Source: CAVQBP01 sp963710745
GTDB lineage: Bacteria; Bacteroidota; Ignavibacteria; Ignavibacteriales; Ignavibacteriaceae
DNA: 64,000 nt
Direction: 5' to 3'
NCBI GenBank assembly: GCA_963710745.1
Contig: CAVQBP010000019.1
Span: 496,001-560,000, forward strand
Part shown: piece by piece, positions 35,668 through 44,700 of the stretch
Layout: every line of letters starts with the position of its first letter
Numbering within the stretch: position 1 is the stretch's first letter
Notes under the pieces: model-generated
Told to the model about the DNA's origin: nothing
Seen by the model: the letters and a program-made list of their open reading frames with translations, nothing else
Databases searched by the model: none
Made by a program: the position numbers and the translations under genes

Positions 35668-36162
35668 CTAATGAGCAGCTCTTTGTCCCAGCTCTCTATC
35701 GAGCAGAAACAATCCGCTTTTATTATCACCTACTAGTTTAACTTTTTCAAGAATAGTTAGCGCTGTTGATTCTTCTTCAACCTGTTCGCTTACAAACCAC
35801 TGTAGAAAATTATTTGTTGCATGATCCTTCTCTGCAATAGCCAGATCAACAAGACTGTAAATTGATGCTGTTACTTTCTGTTCATGTTTATATGTATCTT
35901 CAAAAACATCCAGGGCTGTTTTCCATCCGGATTTCGGTCCATCAATTTGCAGCAGATTAACATTTGCATTTGCCTGATGAATATAATCAAATATTTTCAG
36001 TGCATGGCTGTATTCTTCACTTGATTGAACCCTGAACCATGATGCAAATCCATTTAAATTTTCTTCGTAGAAAAAAGAAGACATTGCCAGATAAATGTAG
36101 GAAGAATTCAATTCCATATTAATTTGTTTGTCAAGTGCTTTTAGAACCTTATCTTTTATCAT
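35668..36162 (-). CDS. Ferritin
   Basis: A 164-residue non-haem ferritin. The four-helix bundle carries the ferroxidase ligands: Glu in MELNSSYIYLAMSSFF (near residue 17), the ExxH-type SSEEYSHALKIFDYI near residues 49-63, a Glu in the DVFEDTYKHEQKV helix, and a Gln/Glu set in FLQWFVSEQVEEE near 118-130. It stores iron as mineral in a 24-mer. AGGAG precedes the ATG. It lies opposite to the nuo operon and divergent from hemF, so iron storage and haem synthesis share one 112-base control region. Confidence 0.94.
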   Translation of the reverse strand: MIKDKVLKALDKQINMELNSSYIYLAMSSFFYEENLNGFASWFRVQSSEEYSHALKIFDYIHQANANVNLLQIDGPKSGWKTALDVFEDTYKHEQKVTASIYSLVDLAIAEKDHATNNFLQWFVSEQVEEESTALTILEKVKLVGDNKSGLFLLDRELGQRAAH

Positions 36163-36274
36163 AACATCTCCTGATTTTTTTTAGTTTGAATTCGAAATGA
36201 TTTTATTGAAGCGTAATATAAAAATAGTTTATCTTTATTAAAATAATCTTAATCATTTTTAAACTGGAAATAAA

Positions 36275-37156
36275 GTGGCATATTCCGATAGATTTACAGA
36301 TATGGAAAATATCATCCTCGGACTCCAAAACAAAATCTGCGGGGAATTTGAAAAAATTGATACAAAAAATTTTATTGAGGATAAATGGAAAAGAGATGAA
36401 GGAGGCGGAGGAATAACCAAAGTAATTTCTAACGGTAATACTTTTGAAAAAGGAGGAATTAACTTCTCTTCGGTATATGGAATTTTGCCAAATTCAATTG
36501 CCAGGCAGGTAAAAACAGAAAAAGGAGAATTTGCAGTCTGCGGTTTGTCTATAATCATCCATCCTTATTCGCCGATGATTCCGACAATCCATATGAACAT
36601 ACGATATTTTGAGATGGCAAACGGGAAATCATGGTTCGGAGGCGGTATTGATTTAACTCCTTATTATCCCTTTGAAGATGATTTTAAATATTTTCATAGT
36701 ATAATGAAAAATGCCTGTAATTCGGTTATAGATAATTCTTATCCGGAATTTAAAGAGTATTGTGATGAGTATTTTACTGTTAAGCATAGAAATGAGATGA
36801 GAGGTATCGGGGGTATATTTTTCGATTACCTGCCCGGTGATGATAAACATTTTGAGCTTGCTAAGTCGGTTGGGAATTCATTCTTAGAGGCTTATCTGCC
36901 TATTGTTGAAAAGAGAAAGAATGAAAAATATTCAGCTCCGGATAAAGAGTTTCAATTAATAAGAAGGGGAAGATATGTTGAATTTAACCTTATTTATGAC
37001 AGGGGAACGCTTTTCGGTTTAAAGACAGGCGGAAGAATTGAATCGATTTTAATTTCAATGCCTCCCGAAGTTAAATTTATATATAATTATAACCCGCCTG
37101 AAAATTCTCCGCAGGAAAAAATGATGAAGTACTATCAGCCGTTAAAGTGGGTGTAA
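36275..37156 (+). CDS. hemF: Oxygen-dependent coproporphyrinogen III oxidase
   Basis: A 293-residue enzyme that uses oxygen to convert coproporphyrinogen III to protoporphyrinogen IX. Signature stretches are DEGGGGITKVISNG with FEKGGINFSSVYG, then MIPTIHMNIRYFEM, the FGGGIDLTPYYPFEDD motif, RGIGGIFFDYLPG (here MRGIGGIFFDYL) and YVEFNLIYDRGTLFGLKTGGRIESILISMPP in pieces near the C-terminus. The GTG at 36275 is used as start because the following helix belongs to the fold; an ATG nine codons in is an alternative. Its presence implies oxygen-dependent haem synthesis, so an aerobic or facultative life. Confidence 0.95.
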   Translation: MAYSDRFTDMENIILGLQNKICGEFEKIDTKNFIEDKWKRDEGGGGITKVISNGNTFEKGGINFSSVYGILPNSIARQVKTEKGEFAVCGLSIIIHPYSPMIPTIHMNIRYFEMANGKSWFGGGIDLTPYYPFEDDFKYFHSIMKNACNSVIDNSYPEFKEYCDEYFTVKHRNEMRGIGGIFFDYLPGDDKHFELAKSVGNSFLEAYLPIVEKRKNEKYSAPDKEFQLIRRGRYVEFNLIYDRGTLFGLKTGGRIESILISMPPEVKFIYNYNPPENSPQEKMMKYYQPLKWV

Positions 37157-37374
37157 ATTAGTAAGCTGCGTGAATTGCCTGATTTTCATTTTTGCATTGA
37201 GAAAGGTTATATTTTCAAGTAAATATTTAGATATTGATCTTATATTTTTCTCTCATATTTGCATTCATATAAATAAATAATTAAAAATTCTTTATTTTTT
37301 AATACTACTTATTTAAAACAAACGATTTATCTATTCAACTGATTTCTTCCCTTTTTATTAGAGAAAGTATTCTT

Positions 37375-37382
37375 TATATTTG
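37375..37382 (+). promoter_or_regulatory. TATATTTG promoter -7 element upstream of the helicase gene
   Basis: A full match to TAnnTTTG 66 bases before the helicase ATG, but no TTG lies 17-20 bases upstream of it. It is therefore only a half-supported promoter. Confidence 0.3.
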
Positions 37383-37448
37383 CAATCTTAAAATTGTGAT
37401 TTTTATTCAAAAACAACCAATTATAAACAATTTTTTTAATAAAATAAT

Positions 37449-39626
37449 ATGATTAACCTAAAATCTCTAAATCCTAGCCAAAAAAAAGCTGTAGAATATG
37501 ATGACGGAGCCTCCATGATCGTAGCGGGGGCCGGTTCAGGTAAAACAAAAGTTCTTACATATAAAGTAGCATTTTTAATTGATCAGGGGTATAAACCCGA
37601 TTCAATTTTAGCCTTAACTTTTACAAATAAAGCTGCTAACGAAATGAAAGATCGTATCAGGGAAATCGTCGGCAGCAAAGCAGATTCTATCTGGATGGGA
37701 ACTTTTCATTCGATTTTTGCAAAAATCCTGAGAATAGAATCAAAAAGTATAAATTTCGAAAGCAATTTTTCAATTTATGATGCGGAAGATTCAAAATCTT
37801 TAGTAACAAATATTATCAGTGATTTTAATTTAAATATCGAATCTTTAACACCTAATTCAGTTAAGCATAAAATAAGTTTTCTGAAAAATCATATGATTAT
37901 GCCTGATGAATTCAGGAAAAATATAAGCTCTCCAATAGAAGAAAAGATTGCAGATGTCTTTGATGAATACCAGAGAAGGCTCGTTGAAAATAATTCAATG
38001 GATTTTGAAGATCTTTTGTTAAAGCCAATCGAGCTATTTAATATAAATCAAAAAATTCATCAGAAATACAAAAAGAAATTTGCTTATATACTGGTTGACG
38101 AGTTCCAGGATACAAACAAAGCTCAATATGAGTTGATTAAATTATTGGTTACAAGAGATCAAAAAATTTGTGTCGTAGGTGATGATGCCCAGAGTATTTA
38201 CAGCTGGCGGGGAGCTAATCTAGGTAACATGCTTGATTTTGAAAAAGATTTTCCAAAACATCAATTATTTAAACTGGAACAAAATTACCGTTCAACAAAA
38301 AATATTCTTGCCGCTGCCGATTCTGTAATAAAGTATAATAAAGAACAAATAATCAAAACATTATGGACAGAAAATAATGACGGTGAATTATTAGTTCTAT
38401 TAAAATGTTCCGATGAAAAGGACGAAGCATATCAGATTGCAAAATATATTAAACAGGATATTTCAAAAAAGAAGCTTTCATTAAAAGATTTTGCTATTCT
38501 TTACAGGACAAATGCTCAATCAAGAGCACTTGAAGATATTTTCAGAAGAGAAAAAATTCCATACAGAATTATCGGCGGAATTGAATTTTACAAAAGAAAA
38601 GAAGTAAAAGATATTATTGCTTATTTACGTGTAATCGCAAACCAGAGGGATGAAGAAAGCTTACTAAGGATAATGAATTTTCCCCAAAGAGGTATAGGCA
38701 GTACCACTATAAAAAGGATGATATTATTTTCAAAGAAGCATGATATATCACTTTTTGATACTATGTCGAGAGTTTTTGAAGTAATCGAAATCAAAGAGAG
38801 AATTCAGAAAAATGTAAAAGGATTTAAAGTTCTGCTTGATAAATATATTGTTTTAAAAGATCAATTATCTGTTGGTGAACTTACACGCGCACTTGTCGAT
38901 GAACTTGGTGTTTTAAGGATGTTTAAAGAAGAAAACACACCGGAATCACTGGCACGATGGGAAAATATTAATGAACTTTTATCTGCATTAAGTGAATTTT
39001 CGGCTGCCAATAAAGAAGCAAAACTCGACGAATATCTCGAAGACGTTTCTCTTGTAGCGGATATTGACATGTACGAAGAGGAAGCAAATGCAGTTACATT
39101 CTTAACGGTTCATAGTGCAAAAGGACTTGAATTCCCGATTGTATTTATATCGGGTTGTGAAGAGGATATCTTTCCATTATCGAACAGATTTAGTGCAGAA
39201 GCAAGCCTCGAAGAGGAAAGAAGGCTTTTCTACGTAGCTGTAACCAGGGCTAAGCAAAAGGTGTATATATCTCATGCGCGTTCAAGGTATCGTTTTGGTG
39301 AAGTTGCCTACCAGAGCAGGTCCCGGTTTATAGATGAAGTTAAGCCTGAACTTTTTAAGGAAGTAAATGGCGGTATAGGCAGGAAAGCAAATAGAAAATC
39401 TAAAAAAGAAATGTATTATGAATATTTCGAAAGTGTTGACTATGAAGACTTTGATCAGGAAAATAAATCTGTAAAACCGGGCAGCAGAGTAATGCATGAG
39501 AAATTCGGATTGGGAAAAGTTACCCAGGTATCGGGAACCGGGGAAATGCAGAAAGCTACAGTGGTTTTCGAAGGAAATAATGTCAAGCAATTAATGCTGA
39601 AATTTGCTAAATTAAAAATTCTTTAA
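37449..39626 (+). CDS. pcrA: UvrD/PcrA-type 3'-5' DNA helicase
   Basis: The 725-residue superfamily 1A helicase has all core motifs: LNPSQKKAVEY (Q motif), VAGAGSGKTKVL (Walker A, Lys32), VDEFQDTNKAQYEL (Walker B), GDDAQSIYSWRGAN (motif III), FKLEQNYRS (motif IV), VTFLTVHSAKGLEFPIVF (motif V) and EERRLFYVAVTRAK (motif VI). The C-terminal 50 residues (PGSRVMHEKFGLGKVTQVSG) form the Tudor-like fold of PcrA that contacts RNA polymerase. It acts in nucleotide excision and replication-fork repair. The phosphofructokinase gene follows after 50 bases. Confidence 0.95.
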   Translation: MINLKSLNPSQKKAVEYDDGASMIVAGAGSGKTKVLTYKVAFLIDQGYKPDSILALTFTNKAANEMKDRIREIVGSKADSIWMGTFHSIFAKILRIESKSINFESNFSIYDAEDSKSLVTNIISDFNLNIESLTPNSVKHKISFLKNHMIMPDEFRKNISSPIEEKIADVFDEYQRRLVENNSMDFEDLLLKPIELFNINQKIHQKYKKKFAYILVDEFQDTNKAQYELIKLLVTRDQKICVVGDDAQSIYSWRGANLGNMLDFEKDFPKHQLFKLEQNYRSTKNILAAADSVIKYNKEQIIKTLWTENNDGELLVLLKCSDEKDEAYQIAKYIKQDISKKKLSLKDFAILYRTNAQSRALEDIFRREKIPYRIIGGIEFYKRKEVKDIIAYLRVIANQRDEESLLRIMNFPQRGIGSTTIKRMILFSKKHDISLFDTMSRVFEVIEIKERIQKNVKGFKVLLDKYIVLKDQLSVGELTRALVDELGVLRMFKEENTPESLARWENINELLSALSEFSAANKEAKLDEYLEDVSLVADIDMYEEEANAVTFLTVHSAKGLEFPIVFISGCEEDIFPLSNRFSAEASLEEERRLFYVAVTRAKQKVYISHARSRYRFGEVAYQSRSRFIDEVKPELFKEVNGGIGRKANRKSKKEMYYEYFESVDYEDFDQENKSVKPGSRVMHEKFGLGKVTQVSGTGEMQKATVVFEGNNVKQLMLKFAKLKIL

Positions 39627-39676
39627 TTAATTATTTATTTAAAATCAAAAAACTGAAAAAGTTAGGAGTTGAATAG

Positions 39677-41062
39677 ATGTCCATAGCGCCAAAAAAGTTA
39701 GCGATACTTGTAGCCGGAGGTCCGGCACCGGGTATAAACAGTGTTATTGGTGCGGCTACAATTCGTGCAATAGTTGAAGGTATTGAAGTCATTGGTATTA
39801 AAGATGGATTTAAATGGATTATGGAAGGGGATATTTCTCATACAAAAGAACTTACTATTCATAATGTAAGCCGTATACATTTCAGAGGTGGATCCTATAT
39901 TGGTATTTCAAGAAGCAATCCGACAAAGAACAAAAAGCATTTGGAAAATACGGTTACTTCACTTTTAAGATTAAATGTTGACAAATTAATTACTATCGGT
40001 GGTGATGATACTGCATTTAGCGCTTTAAAAGTTGATGAAATGGCAGCAGGCAGAATAAAGGTAGTACACGTACCCAAGACAATAGACAATGATCTCGATT
40101 TACCTCATGGAATTCCGACATTTGGTTTCCAGACAGCCAGGCATATCGGGGTTGAAGTAGTTAAAAATTTAATGGTTGATGCTCAAACCACTTCAAGATG
40201 GTATTTTATAATTTCCATGGGCCGTAAAGCAGGTCACCTTGCTTTAGGTATCGGGAAAGCTGCCGGTGCAACTTTAACATTAATTCCTGAAGAATTTCCG
40301 GGTAAGACGATTAAACTTTCACAGGTGGTTGATATTTTAGTAGGTGCTATAATCAAAAGAATGAGCTACGGAAGAACCGATGGTGTTGCAGTTCTGGCAG
40401 AGGGTTTGGTTGAGCATCTCGATCCGAAAGAAATGGAATCTCTTATAAATATAGAAAGAGATGCACATGATAATATTAGGTTAGCAGAAATTAATTTCGG
40501 TGAAATATTGAAATATCATGTACAGGAAAGATTGAAAGAATACAGCTTAAAGGCAACAATTGTTGCCAAAAACATCGGTTATGAATTACGGTGTGCTGAC
40601 CCGATTCCTTTCGATATGGAATACACAAGAGATTTAGGTTTTGCTGCTTCGCAATTTATGATTAATGGCGGGAGCGGTGCAATGGTTTCTATTCAGGGCG
40701 GACATTTTGTCCCATTGTATTTCAAAGATATATTGGATCCGAGCACCGGCAGAACAAGAGTAAGAATGGTAGATCCTGCATCCGAATCTTTCTATATTGC
40801 TAGAAGATATATGTTAAGATTGAACCAATCTGATTTTGATGATCCTCATGAACTGGCAAAATATGCAGCAACTTGCGGAATATCCCTTGATGATTTCAGG
40901 AACAAATTCTTTTATCTGATTGAAGGTGATCTTCTTTACAAGAATTTGAAGGAAGGTAAAATTAAGCTGGAAGGAACCGAATCAAATACAGCTTATGCTG
41001 CAAAAAGAGCGGCTTCAGATGATGATAATGGAAATGGTGCTGAACTGATTCCAAGAATATAA
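39677..41062 (+). CDS. 6-phosphofructokinase, residues of the PPi-dependent type
   Basis: A 461-residue PfkA-fold protein. AILVAGGPAPGINSVIGAA binds the phosphoryl donor, IGGDDT (residues 107-112) and PKTIDND (133-139) follow, then FGFQTARHIGVE and MGRKAGHLALGIGKAAGA. In ATP-dependent enzymes such as E. coli PfkA the two loops read GGDGS and PGTIDND; Asp111 and Lys134 here are the residues that mark pyrophosphate-dependent enzymes. So it probably phosphorylates fructose 6-phosphate reversibly with PPi. The length, greater than 320, and the C-terminal extension also fit the long PFK groups. AGGAG precedes the ATG. A perfect hairpin follows at 41077. Confidence 0.88.
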   Translation: MSIAPKKLAILVAGGPAPGINSVIGAATIRAIVEGIEVIGIKDGFKWIMEGDISHTKELTIHNVSRIHFRGGSYIGISRSNPTKNKKHLENTVTSLLRLNVDKLITIGGDDTAFSALKVDEMAAGRIKVVHVPKTIDNDLDLPHGIPTFGFQTARHIGVEVVKNLMVDAQTTSRWYFIISMGRKAGHLALGIGKAAGATLTLIPEEFPGKTIKLSQVVDILVGAIIKRMSYGRTDGVAVLAEGLVEHLDPKEMESLINIERDAHDNIRLAEINFGEILKYHVQERLKEYSLKATIVAKNIGYELRCADPIPFDMEYTRDLGFAASQFMINGGSGAMVSIQGGHFVPLYFKDILDPSTGRTRVRMVDPASESFYIARRYMLRLNQSDFDDPHELAKYAATCGISLDDFRNKFFYLIEGDLLYKNLKEGKIKLEGTESNTAYAAKRAASDDDNGNGAELIPRI

Positions 41063-41076
41063 AATTTTCACTTTCA

Positions 41077-41106
41077 AATTGAGGAGCTTTTAATAGCTCC
41101 TCAATT
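41077..41106. terminator. Perfect 12-bp stem hairpin between convergent genes
   Basis: Arms AATTGAGGAGCT (41077-41088) and AGCTCCTCAATT (41095-41106) with a six-base loop. It follows the phosphofructokinase stop by 14 bases and precedes, on the other strand, the end of a small membrane-protein gene by 11 bases. It probably terminates both transcripts. The T-run is weak on the plus side. Confidence 0.65.
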
Positions 41107-41117
41107 CTTGTCAGAAT

Positions 41118-41234
41118 CTAAATGTGATTCTTTCTTTCCGATTTAAATACCTTATAAAAACAAAAAACTACTAAAGAAATAATTGATGCCCATGCAATGG
41201 CCATAAAAATTATTCCGCCGGTATTTAATCCCAT
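41118..41234 (-). CDS. Small single-pass membrane protein, 38 residues
   Basis: The ATG at 41234 follows an AGGAG box (41240-41244, complement) at a good distance. The peptide begins MGLNTGGIIFMAIAWASI, continues as one hydrophobic helix to about residue 26, and ends in a basic tail (KVFKSERKNHI), the layout of a membrane peptide with cytoplasmic C-terminus. The conserved-looking start TGGIIFM recalls the tiny accessory subunits encoded with neurotransmitter:sodium symporters (MetS-type), but no such transporter is adjacent, so that link is only a guess. A hairpin terminator lies at its 3' side. Confidence 0.7.
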   Translation of the reverse strand: MGLNTGGIIFMAIAWASIISLVVFCFYKVFKSERKNHI

Positions 41235-41748
41235 ATAAGCTCCTGAATTAGTCTATCCGGAATTATGAATTTATTTTTAATATCAGTTATAAGATAAAAA
41301 TTTTATTTTAATTGACAAAATAACAAGTGTACAAATACAAATTTGCTTAAATCCTGAATGATCTCTTAAAACGATCTTTGAAAATTCTTGATAATTTCAC
41401 TTAATTTGTTTTAATTAAATAGAATAATTGTCGAGTTTTTTTAAGGGGTAAGATATTCTTAATTACTGTTTACACTTTTTTTACATCTATTGTATTTACG
41501 CACCGGCCTGATTAGAAATTATTTGTAAATATTTTACTGTGGATCTTTTTACCCCGATTCGCGGCAGATCAAAATACAATAACTCATTATCAAAATACAT
41601 ATAACTGATTTTAGTAAAACAATGAATTTAAATCATTCAATTATTTATTCATTCAAATATTCAAATTATCAATTGCATATTAAGTAATTTACAGATGTAT
41701 TTAAAAATCACAAAAATTCCTTCCATTAATTAAAAAAGGGAGTTCAAC
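41235..41748. other. AT-rich intergenic region before the alpha-2-macroglobulin gene
   Basis: 514 bases with no supported gene other than the small membrane peptide at its left edge. It must hold that peptide's promoter (minus) and the macroglobulin promoter (plus). I found no full TTG-N17-20-TAnnTTTG match, no tRNA-like fold and no repeat. Confidence 0.5.
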
Positions 41749-44700
41749 GTGAATCAAATAAAATTCATGCCTGTCATTTTAATCCTTTCTTATTTGATCG
41801 GATGCGGACCAAGCAACACCGTTGAAATTACTAATTTTACTCCTCAGGGGAATGTAGAAAGATTAACAACGTTTACGATAGAATTTTCAAAAGATGTTGC
41901 TCCTGCAGATATACAAAATAAATGGGTTACCGGTGAATACGTTACTTTTAAGCCTAAGATAGAAGGTAAGTTTAAATGGATTAATTCAAAGACACTGATA
42001 TTCTCACCCGATTACCCGCTGGAGCCGATACAATCTTATACTGCTGAAGTTACGGATAAGGTTTTATTTAATACTAAATATTCTTCAAATTTCGGAACTT
42101 ATAAATTTCAGACACCTGATTTTGATGTTACAAAAGCTGATTTTTTCTGGACACAAATTCCAAATCAATCATACAAAATCAGTGTACAGTCAAATTTATA
42201 TTTTAACTATGCAGTAGAGCCCGGCGAGATTAGAGATTACCTGGAAGTGTATAAGGATAATGAGTCGGTTGTTGATTTTAAAATTGTATCAGATGCTCCA
42301 TCGGATGTTATCGCAATAAATTTTGGAGAAATAAATCAGGCTGAAAAAAAACAAAGTTTAAAAGTTGTTATTAAGAAAGGACTTCAGTCTGTCCTGGGCA
42401 AGAAGCCCCTTCAGGTTGAAAGGACATTTACGCAAGTGCTGCCTCCAATTACAAAGTTAGCCATCACCTCGGTATCCTCGGGTTTTGACGGTACAACAGG
42501 ATGGATAAATGTCTCCACAACACAAACTGTTGATGATAAAAAATTAGCTGATTTTGTCTCTTTAACACCTAAAAAGGAACTGAAATTTTTTTCAAATGAA
42601 AATCAGTTTAGAATTGAAACTGATTTAAGCGGATTAAATACTGCAGAATTATTAATAAAAAAAGGACTTCCGGGGCTTTACGGCGGTGAACTGGAATTTG
42701 ATTACAGCCAGACAGTTTCATTTGTTGATATCAATCCTTCTATAAATTTTGCCGATAAATCCGGTATGTATCTAATGATGACCGGGAACAAAAACCTGGA
42801 AGTTAATGCTGTAAATTTACAATCAGTCGAAGTGGAAGTTTCCCAGATATTCAAAAATAACCTTTTGCATTTTTTAAATAGAACAGGTTACAGGAACTAT
42901 GACTACAATTACTATTATTGGGGAAATAATTATTATGCAGGCGCCGACGGCAAATCTATTTATACTGAAAAAATTGACCTTAAGGATAAAAAAAATTGGC
43001 TGCAGAAATTTACAGTAAATCTTGACAAAGCTTTAAAGCAGAAATATAAGGGAATATATCTTCTTAGTGTAAGATCCGATGATGATAGATGGATAACCGA
43101 TTCAAAGTTTTTTGCCATATCAGACTTAGGAATTATTTGTAAAAAAAGCGGAGATGAAATAATTGTATTTGTTAATTCTTTAAGTAAAACCGAACCCGTA
43201 GAAAATGTTGAAATAAGTGTTATATCGACGAATAACCAAACTCTGCTTACCGGTAAAACCAATAATGAAGGAATAGTCAAATTTACAGCTATTAAGAAAA
43301 ATACCGAGGGTTTCTTCCCGAGATTAATTACGGCTGAAAAAGATGATGATTTTAATTTTATCGATTTGAACAGAATGGGGGTTGAAACTTCCCGCTATGA
43401 TGTCGGCAGTGAATATTCATACACGCCCGATTATAATACTTTTATTTATTCCGATAGAAATTTATACCGTACAGGTGACAGGGTAAATTTATCTGCCATA
43501 ATTAGAAACGATAAAATTAAGGTGGTGAAAGAACTTCCGATCATTGTAAAAATCATTGCACCAACAGGGAAAATATTTGAAGAATTCAAAATGAAGCTAA
43601 ACCCTGAAGGCTCTTTCGAACTTACTTTTGATTTGCCTGGTTATGCTCAAACTGGTGAGTATGTTGCAGAAGTTTATTCCGGACCCAAGCAGTTATTAGG
43701 TTCATACCGGTTCAGTGTCGAAGATTTCGTTCCGGATAAAATCAGGGTTAATTTAAGCAGTGATCGTAAAAGAGCATATCCCGGTGAAACTGTAAAAATA
43801 AATGTTGAATCGGAATATTTATTCGGAGCAAAAGCTGCCGGCTTAAAATATGAATCCGAAGTACAGTTAAATCATATTTCTTACCGCAGTAAAAAATATC
43901 CTAAGTTTGATTTTACTAATTCTTCCATAAGGAATTCCCAGGTTCAAAGTTTCTTTATAGACAGTGTATTGGATCAAAACGGGAAGTCTGCTTTCCAATA
44001 CAAAATTCCTAATGATCTTAAATCGGGAGGTATTATTAAGGGGACTGCGTATGTATCTGTTTTTGATGTAACCGGAAGAACTGTCAACAGAAATGTAAGC
44101 TTCAATATTTATCCTAAAAAATATTTTATCGGAATTAAGGCACCCGGTTATTATTTTGCTACAAACGAAAACCAGACATTCCAGCTGGCAGCAGTTGATG
44201 AAAATGATAACCCGATTAGTAATTTTAATGCAGCGGCAAAACTAATCAGGTATGAATGGTACACTGTTCTTAAAAAAGGGAGCTCAAACCAGTATTATTA
44301 TACTTCCGAGAAGAAAGAAATTCAGGAATGGGAAAGAGATATAACCTTTTCGGGAAACCCGTTTAATTTTCAATTCACCCTTCAACGTTCCGGCGATTAT
44401 GAATTGAGAATATATAAGAAGGGGAGCAATGATTACCAGAAGAAATCTTTTTATGCTTATGGATGGGGCAGAACAACAGCTTCCTCTTTTGAGGTGGATA
44501 AAGAAGGAAGAGTTGAAATGGTTTTTGACAAGGAAAGTTATGAGCCCGGAGAAAAAGCAAAAGTACTATTTACAACGCCGTTCGCTGGTAAAATGCTTGT
44601 AACAGTTGAAAGGAACGGAGTATATTTTTATAAATTCCTTAATGTTGAAAACCGTTCGACAGAAATGGAATTTAATTTAACTGATGATTATATGCCAAAT

